Below, piece by piece: positions 22,701-35,098 of a stretch of DNA of 64,000 bases. The stretch spans positions 7,316,001-7,380,000 of the forward strand of contig NC_046679.1 of the NCBI RefSeq assembly GCF_009870125.1, read 5' to 3'. The number at the start of each line of letters is the position of its first letter. Position 1 is the first letter of the stretch. The DNA is from Drosophila pseudoobscura. Its lineage: Eukaryota; Arthropoda; Insecta; Diptera; Drosophilidae. Made by a program: the position numbers and the translations under genes. The notes below the pieces were generated by a model. That model was not told where the DNA came from. It made no database searches and saw nothing but the letters and a program-made list of their open reading frames with translations.

Positions 22701-25700
22701 AAGACAACAAAACACAAATAACAAGCACGTGAGTATTACAAGTACATATATATATATTAGATATATTACAGAATGTGTCTGGATTATCTCCCTCCTCTTC
22801 TTCCACACACACTCTCCCTCTCTCTCTCTCTCTCCATCGTCTTCTCGTATAAAGAAATGCAAGCTTAGAGTCTAGGAATTTGCCAGGCGAAATGCCGCGG
22901 CCTTGGATTGATAAATATTCGCATACACAACGGAATACGTATACGTAAATTAGAATAAATACGATTGTTTAAATAGCTTTTCACTTTTCACACATTGGTC
23001 CCTTTCGGCGGCAATCAGCGCTTCAGGTCGCTGAGTATTTGACTGATCGGCTTCTTTACCTGTGGACTGATGCCGAGCATCTTCAGCGATGGCGGCACAT
23101 TGAGGCCCTCCGGCAGGCGGACGTGGCCAAAGTCGACGGTAAAGGCCTCGCACCACACGCCAAAGTGGCCGATGTCGAAGATGGTCAGGTCCTCGGGCAG
23201 GGTCAGGACGATGGTCTTGCGCTCGTAGCGACGCAGCGGATTCTCCTTGCCGTTCTCGTCGGGTATGCGCAGGCCCTCGGACGTTGGACGCTGTCCTCGA
23301 CCCACCCAGAACTTGGCATCTGTAGGAATATTCAAAAACAACGCCCTGTTAGTAACCATAGGAGCTCGAAGGGCAGAGTTCTACCCACCAGGCGCCTCGC
23401 CGTCATAGCTGAAGTTGGGCACCAGCAGGGTCTGGGCATCCACGATCACAATGTTCTCGGAGGACACGCCGTGGACGCCGCGCAGAGCGCTAATCTTCTG
23501 GGGCCGGGGAAAATCCAGACTGGCCGGGATGGCCACATCCCCGAAGTTAACCGCAAACTCGTCGCACCACACCGAGAACCATTTGATGTCGCGCAGCGTC
23601 TTGCCCTCGGGCAGCGACAGGGTGATGTCCTTGTTCCGGTAGCGGCGCGTTAGGGAGGCTGTGCCGCCGCGCTCGTCCCTTAGCCGGGTGGCGCCCTCGT
23701 TGCTGGGCCGGGCCGTGTTGCCCACGTAGAAGTAGGCGGCCGGGGCCTCGCCGTCGTAGCTGAATTTCTTGATGAAAATCGTGCGCGAGTCCACTGCATA
23801 GACATCGCCGGAAACGCCATGGTGCAGACGTGTTAGAGCCCCGATCTTCGTGCCGTAATACGGATACGCGGCATCGCTGGGGCTGGGCAGGCCTGGGGAA
23901 GCACACCACAAAATAATGAGAGACTTACACTCGGAGCCACGACAAAAGACTTAGGCAACAAACTCGAGCTGACTCAGTGATTAATAAATAACTAACGATA
24001 TACCCATGAAATGAAATCTCCATCGCCACTTGGCGGCCACTTAATTATTCGCATACGATTTACATATCAACAGCACTAGCCAGGTTCTAAGCAAACAAAT
24101 ACATACATACTCGTAAAACCCTCCCAGAAAACCAAATCCCAAACAAACAAATCAAACAATCAAATCTTTCGATTTGAAAATATCTGGTTCGGTTCTCTTT
24201 GTTCTTTTTTTTTGTTGTATTTTCGCCTAGAGGAAGTTGCGGATTAGCGGATTTACGGAAAATAAACTTTGAAAACAATCAAAATTTTGTGATGCGTGCC
24301 CTAATGGGAAACTACATAACTCTTTTCTGTTTCTGTTTTTTTTTTCGTTTTTTTTTGGGAGATGAATGGTTCTAAGCCGACTCTAATGGCCTCCCTGGAC
24401 TGTGTGTGTTGGCTTTTGCGCATGTCGTTTCAAAATTCCCACTTCACCTTCACACAGACTATGCTGGTTGTTGTTCAAATTCAATTTATTTTTATTTTAT
24501 TACAATCTTTTTGTTGTTGTTGTGTGTGATTTGGTTTTTGCATGGGCCATAAACACGTTTGGCTTTTTAACTGCCATCAAATGGTTTGGTCGGGGCGACA
24601 TGGTCGCCATGGCCTGCAGTTTTTTCTCTCTCTCTCTCTCTCTCTCTATCTTTTATTTTTGACACAACCCGATTGGGTTTTTGGCCCGATGGTTGGTTCA
24701 CTTTTCATGTGGCCATGGCTGTTGGTGCTCCAAATTTTGCGCAGACATGGACGAGTCTTTCTTGTTTGCCAGTAGAATGAATCTTCCGCTTTGTACCACT
24801 AAAATGTACCAGAATTCCGCGTCATCGATTCAAAATCGATGATCTGAGGGCGGGGGGTGCGGCGCAGAGACTTTGCCAAAATGCCAAAGGTGTAATTAAA
24901 AGTTAAATAAAACCAAGCACCGCATCGCATCGCAGAAACTCTGTGCAATCAGAGGCGAGCGGTGGTGTGTCTTATTAATGATGATCGGGCTAAAGTTAGA
25001 CAGAGCCATTAGGCAGCAGTGGCACCAGGCCCCGGGTAGGTCTGCCTGGTCGTCAACTGTTGGCCAACGAACTGGTTGGGGGCAATTGCCAATTGCCAAT
25101 CATTGGGAGCCACTCGTATTGCCAAACCAATAGATAAAGATGCAGATGCAAATGAAAATGCAAATGCATATTCAGCATCTGCAAAGAGTATCCACGAGTA
25201 CCTAGCCGAATCCTCAACCTACAGACCTACTTTCACGGTGCAGAACGGCTTTTCCCACAGCGAGTGCCTGCCTGGAGGTCTCCGAAATGGTATCAAGGAA
25301 ACAGACACCGCACTGAAATTTATGCTAATCTCTGATGGAAATGCTAATGCAGTCGGTCGGCCAGTTAGCCAGTCAGTCAGCGAGAGACAATTGGAGTTGG
25401 TCAGTCTGTCAGTTGGCCAGTTCAACGGTCAGCGCAGATCATAAAAGCTGTTGAATATTCATCTGGCTCACTTTACACTCACAAAAGATGATGTATACAC
25501 ACATAATGCGGATAGATAGACAGCCAAATAGACAGACCTACAAATTCGGCGTGTCATTGAGCTGTGTGCTGGTGGGCTCATTGTCCGGGCCGCCCTCTGG
25601 CCATAAATAGTGGCCACTAATCTAGTTTCTGTCTCTACGGGCATATCTCCGCTCTGTCTGCGTCTGCGTCTGGGTCTGCAGCTCGATCTGCCTCAATTTG

Positions 25701-25802
25701 CATCACAATGGCACTTATAAATCATTGCCCGGGGTACTTACAGCTTAATGCGGCCAATAGGCCAAATAGCACCAGCCAAGGTTTATCCTTCATTGCCAGC
25801 AT
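16745..25802 (-). CDS. Skeletor: Skeletor, DM13/DOMON protein (long isoform)
   Basis: Seven coding exons: 25742-25802, 23389-23892, 23060-23319, 22073-22172, 19841-20617, 19588-19781 and 16745-19522. All joins keep phase and give about 1557 residues. The start MLAMKDKPWLVLFGLLAALS is a signal peptide. Two DM13 domains follow (about 28-145 and 150-272; each has the family pattern FSYDGEAP...FWVG), then a DOMON domain (about 276-430, SKLNCEVLYDDLAFEVRW). Next comes a cupredoxin-like stretch (GWGISWYINGLLIPEIHVVR ... DTVYYHCFTHRYLGWKIHVH), then about 850 low-complexity residues rich in His, Pro and Ser. In D. melanogaster the protein was reported as a spindle-matrix component, whereas these domains suit a secreted redox or heme/copper-binding protein. 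Exon 3 can read through its donor for 14 more codons to a stop at 23015, which would make a short form with only the two DM13 domains. Confidence 0.97.
20997..21040. repeat. ATCC tetranucleotide repeat in Skeletor intron
   Basis: About ten imperfect ATCC units with ATGT interruptions, in the intron between the two DOMON exons (20618-22072). Confidence 0.9.
22285..22298 (+). repeat. Poly-G tract and G-rich run in Skeletor intron
   Basis: Fourteen consecutive G bases, inside a strongly G-rich plus strand at 22225-22320. Followed by a long GT-rich stretch (22520-22600), all in the intron between coding exons 3 and 4. Confidence 0.95.
22520..22600 (+). repeat. GT-rich simple repeat
   Basis: Interrupted (GT)n with GGGT variants. 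Intronic in Skeletor; it produces chance open frames rich in Val and Cys that should not be called genes. Confidence 0.9.
22813..22834 (+). repeat. TC dinucleotide repeat
   Basis: About ten TC units (GA on the gene strand), in the Skeletor intron upstream of exon 4. GAGAG sites could bind GAF. Confidence 0.9.
23893..25741 (-). other. Skeletor: Skeletor intron 1
   Basis: This intron of 1849 bases separates the signal-peptide exon from the first DM13 exon. It has a GTAAGT donor and a CCCCAG acceptor. It holds a GAF-like (CT)n array with flanking GCCAT motifs (24546-24719), reported separately as a possible Polycomb response element, and no coding sequence. Confidence 0.9.
24546..24719. promoter_or_regulatory. 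GAGA array with clustered PHO-like motifs
   Basis: PHO cores GCCAT occur at 24546-24550 (as GCCATAAA, a full-consensus match), 24573-24577, 24606-24610 (palindromic GCCATGGC) and 24712-24716 (again GCCATGGC). A CT array (GAGAG on the other strand) lies at 24626-24647. This combination is the classical content of fly Polycomb response elements. Function is inferred from motif content only. Confidence 0.4.
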
Positions 25803-26079
25803 GGCTAATTGATTGTACATGTATGAGTGTTAGCTCGTGTGTGAGTGTTTTATCTGGGCTAAGGCCCGATTTTGTTTCAATTGATTGCAGAGGGATGTGT
25901 TATAATCCTTGCCACAGCACAGCACAGCACAGCACACCACTGAAAGCACTCTGAAACGGAGGCAGACGGACACCTCTCTCGCATACGCGGACACACTTCA
26001 ACTCGAACTCGTATTGGATCGGATCGGATCGAATCGCACAGTGCAACAACTTTATAAGCGATCGATGGTTGGGGGATCT

Positions 26080-26116
26080 CGACCAGACGCAACGAACTCC
26101 AAAACCGCACTGAACG
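26080..26116 (-). promoter_or_regulatory. Skeletor: Candidate Skeletor core promoter (Inr + DPE)
   Basis: On the minus strand, TCAGTG (A at 26111) matches the initiator. At exactly +28 to +32 is GGTCG (26084-26080), which fits the DPE consensus RGWYV. No TATA box stands at -30. This would give a 5' leader of about 309 bases ahead of the ATG at 25802, with no need for a 5' UTR intron. Spacing is the main support. Confidence 0.5.
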
Positions 26117-29100
26117 ACAACGACGCTGCGTCTGCGCTGTGGGGCCGAGCGAAGAGTTGAAAAACTTTCAGCCCCCGCCCCCGCCATCCAAGCTGCTGCT
26201 GAATGCGGCTCGTTGTTGAAACTGTTGTGAAGCTGACGTTGGTGAAGCTCTGACTGCGTCGCTAGCTTTGTTGGAGTCTGGTTTTCACACTCTGCTTGTT
26301 GTTGTCGGTGCTGTTTCCATGTTGTAATTACAATTGAGTGTTTGTTAGAGTGGTTGTTGTTGCTGTTTGTAGAAGTTGTTGTTGAAGCTGGTGTTGGAGT
26401 GGTTTGTGGTATCTTTCCTCGTCTGATTTGTGATGTGGTTGTTGTTGGTATTGTTGTGGCTTTAACCCGTCTCATCAGCGTCGGCAATAATTATCACAGT
26501 CACACAGCCTCATCTAACAACTTCAAACGTCTTTCAGCCGGCACCTTTTTGGTAACACGAAATATATATATATGTATATATGTATTTTTGCACATCTTTT
26601 GTCATGTTTCTTGTTGTCGCTTTTGCCGTTTTTTTGCCTATTTTTTTTTGGGGGTTTTTGCTGTTGTATTTAAATGTTATTCTGCGTTTTGAACTTGTTT
26701 CACTGCTAATGCAATTTATTTTTGTCAAATTATGCGATAATTATGGGCGATAGAGCTGAGGTGACATCGAAAGGGTAGTATTGGATGATGTTCCCACACA
26801 AGCTAGAGAAAACTGGAAATAGAGTTTAAGCAGAAGGAAAAGGCATCAACTATTATGGTACATATATCAAAAATTATCACAGTCCGTTCACTAATTTTTA
26901 ATGTTTTTCAGCAGTATAACTAGATTAGTTACTTAGATGATCGAAATGTTTAATATATACGTTAGATATGCTCTCGATTTTACATATTTCTGCATTCCAA
27001 TTTCTTCATTTTCTCTTTTTCGAATGTACTATCGATTATTTCCGCGATAGTTGATAGTCCCTTGGCCACAACTTGAACACGATTGTTTCTCGCACTCCTG
27101 GAGTTAAATATGCCCAATCCCAAGCCCACTCTCGTATATTTCGGATACCCTTTGGGGCCCCTGCACTGTGATTGCACTTTCGATAATGCCCCTTTACTGG
27201 ATTAGATAATCGCGCATCGCTCTTAATTTCCCATGATGGATGGAATGGATAAATGGTCGGAGGGAAGCTTTGATGGAAGGTGAAAGAAAGCGAGATTGGC
27301 AATTCGTGATCCGCGGCCAAGTTCACAGCTGGGGGGCTCTGGGATTTGGTGCTGCTCGTGTTGGCCCGCGGCCCAGAGCAGTACAGCCGAAACTTTCCCG
27401 TGCAAAGGGAGCGCGCACAAAGGTCAGAAAACTAAAGACTAAAGACTGTAGCTGTACTGTTATTGCCGGCTTGTTAACCGTTTGCTTGGTGATTGCATAA
27501 TTCAATTAAAGCTTCAATTATAATTATGATAATTTCCTGGCTCGAAACAAAGCCGCGACATTGAATATGAGTGTATTCAATGAGTCAAGGCAGGTCTAGA
27601 GCCGATGTCTCATCTAAGTTTGGGCATCCTTTTGTTCTGGCCCCGGTCGGGGCCTTGGGAGGCTTTTTGGGATCTTGTACCTTTTGTTTGGCCATATACC
27701 ATACAAAATGTTTGACTTATAATCTTTCTTTTGAACAGCAACAAAGGAAAAGATGAATCAATAACGATATGTTGATGTTGATGATTTTTGTGTTATGATT
27801 TTGCCAAAATCAAATTAAGTTTCAACAGATTTTTATGAATTTGCCTAAATGCTTAAATCAAATCGTTCGAATCGTATTTATTTTTGCAACGCTCTTACTG
27901 GGTTACTTCGAACGTGCTCGGTGGTAGGGTTCCCGATGTACATAATTATAAGGGAAATGCTGAAAATACAGAAATGAAGAAAAAACGCACATTTCGTATA
28001 AATTACCGACAGTCATCATGTTTCAGGTCTCTTTCACTTTGAAGACCGGGCAGAGCCACAAAAAGTCATATTTCTTTTATGAAACGCTTTCATAACCAAC
28101 TCCCTGCCAAAGTGGAGGCCTGGGCAACGGCAACAGCAACGGCAGTCACTCCTCTTCTCCCTATGCCAGTCTTCGTAAACCCCAAACGAAATTGAGGTCC
28201 GGCCGTCTCCAATCTGGGACTACGACTGCGACTGCGACTGTGACTGGGACTGCCTCAATGTGCGTAATTTGAATTGCCATCAAATTAGTTTTTAATTTCT
28301 CAACTGACATTGGGTATACAGCGAACACAAACTCCGACACGAATAAACATTAATAATTCAAACATGGAGCTACCACATTTGGGTGCCCAGCTGCTCAGCC
28401 GGTCAGCTGGTCAGCCGGTCTGGTCTGGTCTGGTCGGGTCGGGTCTTCTTCTGGCCACTTTCGCATATGCATCGCATCGCCGCTCTTCAGGCCATTAGAT
28501 TTATGACTTTAAGCCGCATTCAAATCCTACGCTTTTTGCTGTCCGTCCCCAGTCCCGGTGCCCGTGGCTTTTCGAGTTGATTGATCCGAAAATTATGCAC
28601 GAAAAGATCCAAAACAAAATCCAGCCATGATGAAGTCTGAGCGTGTCGCGTAATTAGCCTTTGTTATGCGAATTTCTTTGGTGTGGCAGCGGGCTGATTT
28701 ATACCTGACAGTTGGAGGTGGACTCGTCGATGGGTTTGGCTTTTGTCTTAGGCTTCGCCCGAAATGCGACTTCATGACAGATCGAAGATCGTGGAAGAAT
28801 AGTCACCCTACCTATCGTTTTTATGTAAGCGAAAGTTGTTTTGGCTCTGAACTTGGTTCGACACTTTGATTTTATTACCATTTCCTGTCTCGCTGTCAGC
28901 ATTTCCTCTCACTTGCATCGTGCATTTCAATTTCAAATACATTCAAGGTGCAATAACTTTCAGTATTGTTGCCAAACTGCTCAATCTAAGGTCAATCTCG
29001 AATCTGAAATCAGAGGGGGGCCTGTCCTAAAAAACAAAACCTGGAAACAAATCAAATAAGTGCGAAATGCTATTAAATCTTGGGGCAAACATCCTATTTG

Positions 29101-29975
29101 AAAAGTAAATAACATGAAAAGAAAGCTGGTGTTGGAACATCGAAGTAGTAAGTACTCTATAATCGCAAAAGAATTTCATATAAAAATTATATGTTATTGC
29201 CGAAATGCAAGATTGCTTTGGACTCCTTTGGGCACCTTCTAAACTCAAACATGATACCTCTCGCTAGGGTATGGAGATTGGAGAGAAAACTTAACTTAAT
29301 TTATGATCCGTTGACGCACTGACGAAGCACATTCTAATCAGGCCCCAGATTCATCCGCAGAGGCGAAAATAACATTCACCTTCTACCCCCAAAAATATAT
29401 TAAAAAAAGAAACAATGAATAATGCTGAATTTGTTATCAGTTTGTTGTTTTGTCAGGCCAATCGCGTGCCTTAAATTTTAATTAATTTAATTAGTCTCGC
29501 GCTAGAGACAAGAAGTACCCAGAGACGATGACCTTGGGCCAGCAGCCACGGATTGGTACGTGGGAGAAGGTGAGGCGCTGTGCTGTGCTGTGCTGTGGGG
29601 CCTCTTGGCTGCACATGGTTTACGACTTTATTGTTCAGGTGCTGACACGACACCTCCTACTTCTGCTTCGCCTCCTCCAACTCCACCACTTCTTCACCAA
29701 TTCAAGGTCAGACGCCACCTAATGCCCGATGCTGATGCTGGGACTGATGCTAAGACTGATGGTACTCTGGACTGACACTGCTGTCTGTGCAATGGTTTCT
29801 CATTTGAATTTTTACCACATGCAGCTAGTTTTATGCTTTGCATTTGCAAATAATGCTCCCAGAGTTAGTTCTGTGTTTGCCTTAGGAGTGGAGTACCAGT
29901 ATTTATGGCCCCGGCTCGTGTAATTAATCTTCTGTAAAGCTGTAATAAATGCGAATGCAAACACAGCCGAATGCA

Positions 29976-30012
29976 GTAGCTGTAGCTGTAGCCGTAGCCG
30001 TAGCCGTATTAG
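29976..30012. repeat. GTAGCC hexamer tract
   Basis: Six imperfect units, first GTAGCT then GTAGCC. One of the many short hexamer tracts in non-coding DNA of this window. Confidence 0.9.
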
Positions 30013-30169
30013 CCACTGTGAGCCGCATGCCATTCGTTTTAGCCTTTTGGCATAAATCTCATCTCCTCTCCTCTCCTCCACGCTTATTTATCATTTTGCC
30101 ATTTCCATTGGGCGACTCTTTATGGCATTTGCTCTAGCTGGCTGCACTTACCTCGTCGCCTGTTGGGGG

Positions 30170-30191
30170 GCACGGGCACGGGCACGGGCAC
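30170..30191. repeat. GGCACG hexamer tract
   Basis: Three to four GGCACG units, intergenic. Confidence 0.9.
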
Positions 30192-31805
30192 TTGTGGATG
30201 ATTGGGTGGGGGTCGAGGCGAGGCGACACATGTAGTCAAAAAGTGGCACTTGCTGTTTTTGTTAACACAACATTGAAAACTTGCGTACAAATATTTTTGT
30301 AGCTGCAATGACTGGAGGAGTACACAAAATATTTACCTTCTTGATAGAACTTCAAAGAAAATACATGAAACAGGTACAGAGATTATGCTTTACAATATTT
30401 TAAATATTTCGATTTACATAAAATTTGAAGTTTATTTTACTAATCGCCTTCAATTTATTCGGAAATTCTCCTTGGTTAGAGATTTACATTTTAAAGAAGG
30501 TGCAATGAATGTCTAGGTATACATAGGTATAGTCCCAAGATTCCTCAAACCAATGTAGGATGCAAAAATATTACTATTACGGAGGAAATTAGTAAATTAA
30601 GGTGTAATCAATATTTTTAACATTCGGCTGTCAAGAATATACAATATGTAGGCAGCAATTAAATAATCTCATAAACCATCTGGGTACACCAAGGGCAGGG
30701 TATATCATATCCTTTTGGATATGGAGCTGTAGACAGAGTCAAATTTTTGGAGAACTAGATGGAAACGAACCTATTCTATTCTTGTATAAGTTGTGCTGTA
30801 TATTAGCCCTGTTCTGTTTACCTATAACTTGTGTCCTGTCAGGATTGCCCGTCTGATCCGTTCGTCTAACTATATGTCCTACTGTGTTTTGTTCCGGCTC
30901 TATAGTCCTTTGGCACCGTCTCCGTCTCCGTCTGAGCCTGCCAATCCATTACCTGCCATTGGATCTTGTTCTCTTCCTGCTGGTTCCTATCAGAACGTAA
31001 ATTTTCTACATTTTTGAAATTTTCCCTATTTTCTATGTATTTTATATCTGTATCTTAACCATTTCTAATTCCTATTTTCACGCCTTTTCAAGTTTGTGCA
31101 ATTAACAGACCGGCAATTAATGATTTCGCACACTTTTCGTGTACGCCGTTGAAATGTTGGATTGAGAAATCAGAGTTACAGCCACAGCCAGACAGAGGGA
31201 GACAACGCATAAAAGCCCACGCATACGTACATACATATAAGTAAATATGTACAACTATACGCCATAAAAAAAACATGTGAATATTGCATTCAACAGAGAT
31301 TTGTACATACTTACATGCGAGTATGTTTGTACCTACATATGTACATATGTATGTGAGATCTGATGTAACTAAAACAGACAGACAAGTGGGAGACCAGACA
31401 AAACCCGCCGATCACACCCAACACACGTGTCACACAGAAGAGGGAGAGGAAAGAGCAACGAAGTGCATATTATGCGACGAACACCGGAATCAACTGAGAG
31501 ATTGAGCAATACGAGTAGTAAGTGGCGGAATTGAAGAAGCACCCAGAGCTAGACCTAACACACTAAATAACAATTTAGTTATCAAAGTCAATGCCTTAAG
31601 TGATACAAACATTAAAGTTCATAAAGAAACATCTAGCAAATTGCAGCAGAAACGGAACAGAACAACAGAAGCATTAACACTGGGAGACACTGTTAAATAA
31701 CATGGGTCCAACTGTTATTTAACATTGCGAGAGCCACAGCCAAACAGAGAAATTAACAGAGAGAGGGAGACCAAGAGTAAGGTTTGGCATGCTTTGGGGC
31801 CGAGC

Positions 31806-32097
31806 TTTTGATACCCTTACAAGTCGATCGAAATAAATTTATTGAGAAACAAATGAGATTGTTTTGCAAAGATTTGTTTTCAGCCCGATCGCTTCTAAGG
31901 CAGCTTCATATATTATATATAAAAGTCGATTTTGCTTCTGAGTTGTATTAATAGACATTTGTTTGCAATATTTTAAAAGTACCAGATATGTTTATACCTG
32001 ACGATCATATATGCATACAACATATGTACAGCATATGTACATAGTTAGTCTGTGCAACCTCTACTTGAAATCAAAATGCCTTCTGCTAGGGTATAAA
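31806..32097. mobile_element. Possible 292-bp MITE-like element
   Basis: The left end TTTGATACCCTTAC and the inverse of the right end (TTTATACCCTAGC) form an imperfect terminal inverted repeat around an AT-rich centre without coding capacity. Related GCTAGGGTAT ends occur near 29265. Many fly non-autonomous elements carry ATACCCT ends. Target-site duplications could not be established. Confidence 0.35.
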
Positions 32098-32446
32098 TAG
32101 CGAGAGAGAGAGAACATATGTTTAGAATATTTAACGGTTAAGCAGCCAACGCAGCGCCGCGTGGGAGCTCGTCCGCCCCTGCCCTCGGCGCACGGTCTGC
32201 TTTGCTCTGCTCTGCTCTGCTTGATATTTCCGAGCATTTTTCGAAAATTTCTCTGTCGTTTAGTTTTTAAAGACCCGCGAACCGCGAAACAGTGCAAACC
32301 GTTGCTCGTTCTGTTAAAAGATCTCCCATTTTCGATCGATTGAAAGAAAACAAGAGTTCGCGAGTTGTGCGATCTTTCAGTTAAAAAGAAAAGTAAAACC
32401 TATTGATTTATCGAGGCTCTTACTCACACACACACACACGAACAAG

Positions 32447-35006
32447 ATGCACAGCAAATTGTTGGACGAGGTGGGTCAAGTACTAGTTATTTTCCGCCTT
32501 TAAGAACTAATATTCGATCGGTCTTCCCGATTGAGCGAGTCTATTTTGGTGGGTAAATGGCAAGCATCGATTTATTTATTGGTAGACGCGATCCAACGTC
32601 AGCATGGGGGAACGGTGCGGTAATAGTTAGTCATGTCCATTAAAATTATCCTGGCGATTCTGGCCAGAGTGTCATCGTGTTATTTACATCCATCAGAATC
32701 ATAAACATTTCGTTGAGTCGACTCATTCGGGGGAAAATTCAACTGCGGAAAAGCATTCTTTTGTTGGACCAAAGAAAAGACAAAGCGAACGATTCTTAGT
32801 AGCAATTGAGGAAACGATTTCCGAGCCAGAATGGGATCTTTGATTTCCAGACAAGATCTTTGTGGAATTGACGGGGCCCATAGTAATAATATACCTACTT
32901 GAATGGGGCTTAATTATGGTTTGGAATGGTTTGCGGACAAACTGGTTTCGTTAGTAAACATTTTGATTTAATGGAATTGAATATTCAATTTAGCACGAAA
33001 CGTGCGGCAATTCCCACTTAACCAAATGGCTCAAGACTGGAATTGATTATTCTAAAGCCCAGACAAGTTCTAGTTCAACAAAGCTCTCAATTGTAGAATG
33101 ACCACTTAAGCAAGTTCTAGTTCAACAAACAATAAATTGACAAACATAGGCGCGGTTGTACTCGTCGTAATGAAAGTCAAACAGATCGGAAAATCGATTG
33201 CAGAATCATTTATAAGTAGCATCTACTGCCCCGTATATAGTATAACACTCCATACCGATGATTTGATGCTTCTGCGATTCGTCAAACGATGGACAGCTGA
33301 CACGATTCGATCGCTGCCACCTCTTCGATGAACGCAGGTGTGTTCCGTTCCTCTGTTCGTTCGTTTTGTTTCTTCTGTTTGAGTCACGGCGACTATTTTT
33401 ACTCTCGTTTTTCATTTTCTAGCCATTTAAATTTATTTAATTTAACCCCACTCGCAGAAAGAGCCAAATTGTGGGGAAGAAAGAGAGCGCACCCACCAGG
33501 AAAATGATATATGTCTTTCTAATGTGTTTACCAAACCGAAATTTGTTTACCCTTCTGTCAAAGAGTGAAATATTGAGTGGCTAACAGAAATAGAAACATA
33601 CCATTTCTCAATATTCTGCTCATCAAATACTATTATTGTTTTGGTGGCCAAATCGAACGGTGAACCCATCATACCCCATTTGTTAGAAAGAAGACACATA
33701 AATGTGAGAATTTAAATTTTACGTTGACTGATTTCAATGAATGAGCACGATTTTCAGTCCACTAGTTTGGGCTACATTTTGACATGCATCAGAATTTGTT
33801 AATTAGCAAATGCTGAAAGTTCAGACAATGAAACAACGCGGACAAAGAGTATGTATTCAAAAGAGGAGAGTGCAACGGGGGGCAGGGGGCACGCGCGTGC
33901 CCGTTACACAGTCATATACATAGATAACATCTCAAGCCCCCATTACCGGACCTACTCGAACAGACTGGGACCGGGCCAGACGAGACGGCGCAGGCGATAA
34001 GAGTCCGCACAAAGATTATGAGTAGAGTAGAGAGACCTTCACCCGCTTTCTTGGGTATTCCATGCAAACCAGTGACCAATTTTTCCACTCACTCGTTTAC
34101 AGCTGAACGAGAATGGCTACGTTGTCATCGAGGACTTCCTGACCGCCGAGGAGGTGGACTCGCTATATCAGGAGGGACGGACCCTGTGCCTGGATGCCCC
34201 ACAAACGAATCGGAAGATCTTCAGCACGATCAAGGCCGAGGATGCACACAGCAAGGAGCTGTACTTCATGGATTCGGGCGACAAGGTGCGCTACTTCTTC
34301 GAGAAGGGAGCTGTGGGCGAGGAGGGGCAGCTGCTGGTGGACCCAATGATTGCGCTGAACAAAGTGGGACACGCACTGCACGTAGAGCACCCCACTTTCA
34401 ATGCGATCACATTCAGCAATCGCGTGAGGGAGATCTGCTGGCAGCTCAACTTCAACCGTCCGGCCGTGTGCCAGAGCATGTACATTTACAAGAATCCCGG
34501 CATCGGGGGCGAGGTGATTCCCCACCAGGACTCCTGGTACCTGCACACAGAGCCCAACTCCGCGGTGGGCTTTTGGATGGCGCTCGAAGATTGCACCCTG
34601 CAAAACGGTTGCCTGCAGTTCATCAAGGGCTCCCACAAGAGCGGCGTGCATCGGCGCTACATGCGCAATCCCGACACGAATGCCACTGAGCTGATGGTCT
34701 ACGATCGTGCTGCTCCAATCTATCCGCAGTCCAGCTTCGCACCGATCCAAGTCAGCAAGGGTGAGTAGGAGGACCAGAAGTTTCCAAGAAAGCCATAGCA
34801 ATGACCTCCTATTATTTGCAGGCACCTGCATCCTCATCCACGGCAATGTGGTGCACAAAAGTGAACAGAACCGGTCACAGAAGAGCCGTCATGCCTACAC
34901 GTTCCACGTGATCGAGACTGAGAATAATGTGATGTACTCGGAGGATAACTGGCTGCAGGCGCCGCAGGACAAGCCATTCCCCGTGCTGTTCGAGCGCAAG
35001 GCCTAA
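32447..35006 (+). CDS. PHYHD1-type phytanoyl-CoA dioxygenase family protein
   Basis: A non-heme Fe(II)/2-oxoglutarate dioxygenase; the exact substrate of the PHYHD1 group is not settled. Exons: 32447-32470 (MHSKLLDE), 34103-34760 and 34822-35006, giving 288 residues (human PHYHD1 about 291). The metal triad is visible: H149-x-D151 in [10 protein letters not shown] and H239 in [11 protein letters not shown]250, eleven residues on, is the 2-oxoglutarate arginine. The conserved block [20 protein letters not shown] lies between them. The short first exon ends with GTGGGT and is followed by an intron of 1632 bases; the second intron has 61 bases. All phases agree. D. melanogaster has a single such gene near Skeletor (CG14688, as I recall), so this part of the order seems conserved. 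Confidence 0.95.
32471..34102 (+). other. First intron of the dioxygenase gene
   Basis: AT-rich intron with no visible exon or RNA gene. It begins GTGGGT and ends TTTACAG. A CTAGTTCAACAAA motif occurs twice, at about 33069 and 33117. Confidence 0.85.
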
Positions 35007-35098
35007 GGAACGGATCGTGATTTGGTATTCTTTGCTTATAAGTCCTCTTAAGTTTTGTTTTACATGCCAAAATGTATGAAATAATCGTAAATTTAATG

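Larger units (their letters stand above)
26117..32446. other. Intergenic DNA between Skeletor and the dioxygenase gene
   Basis: About 6.3 kb upstream of both divergent genes, with no convincing coding sequence. It contains hexamer tracts at 28224-28252, 29976-30012 and 30170-30191, AT-rich DNA around 30300-30750, and a possible short transposable element at 31806-32097. The last 300 bases should hold the dioxygenase promoter and leader. Confidence 0.6.

Noticed and set aside
22162..22732. Overlapping Gly-, Val- and Cys-rich open frames
   Set aside because: They are made by G-rich and GT simple repeats inside a Skeletor intron.
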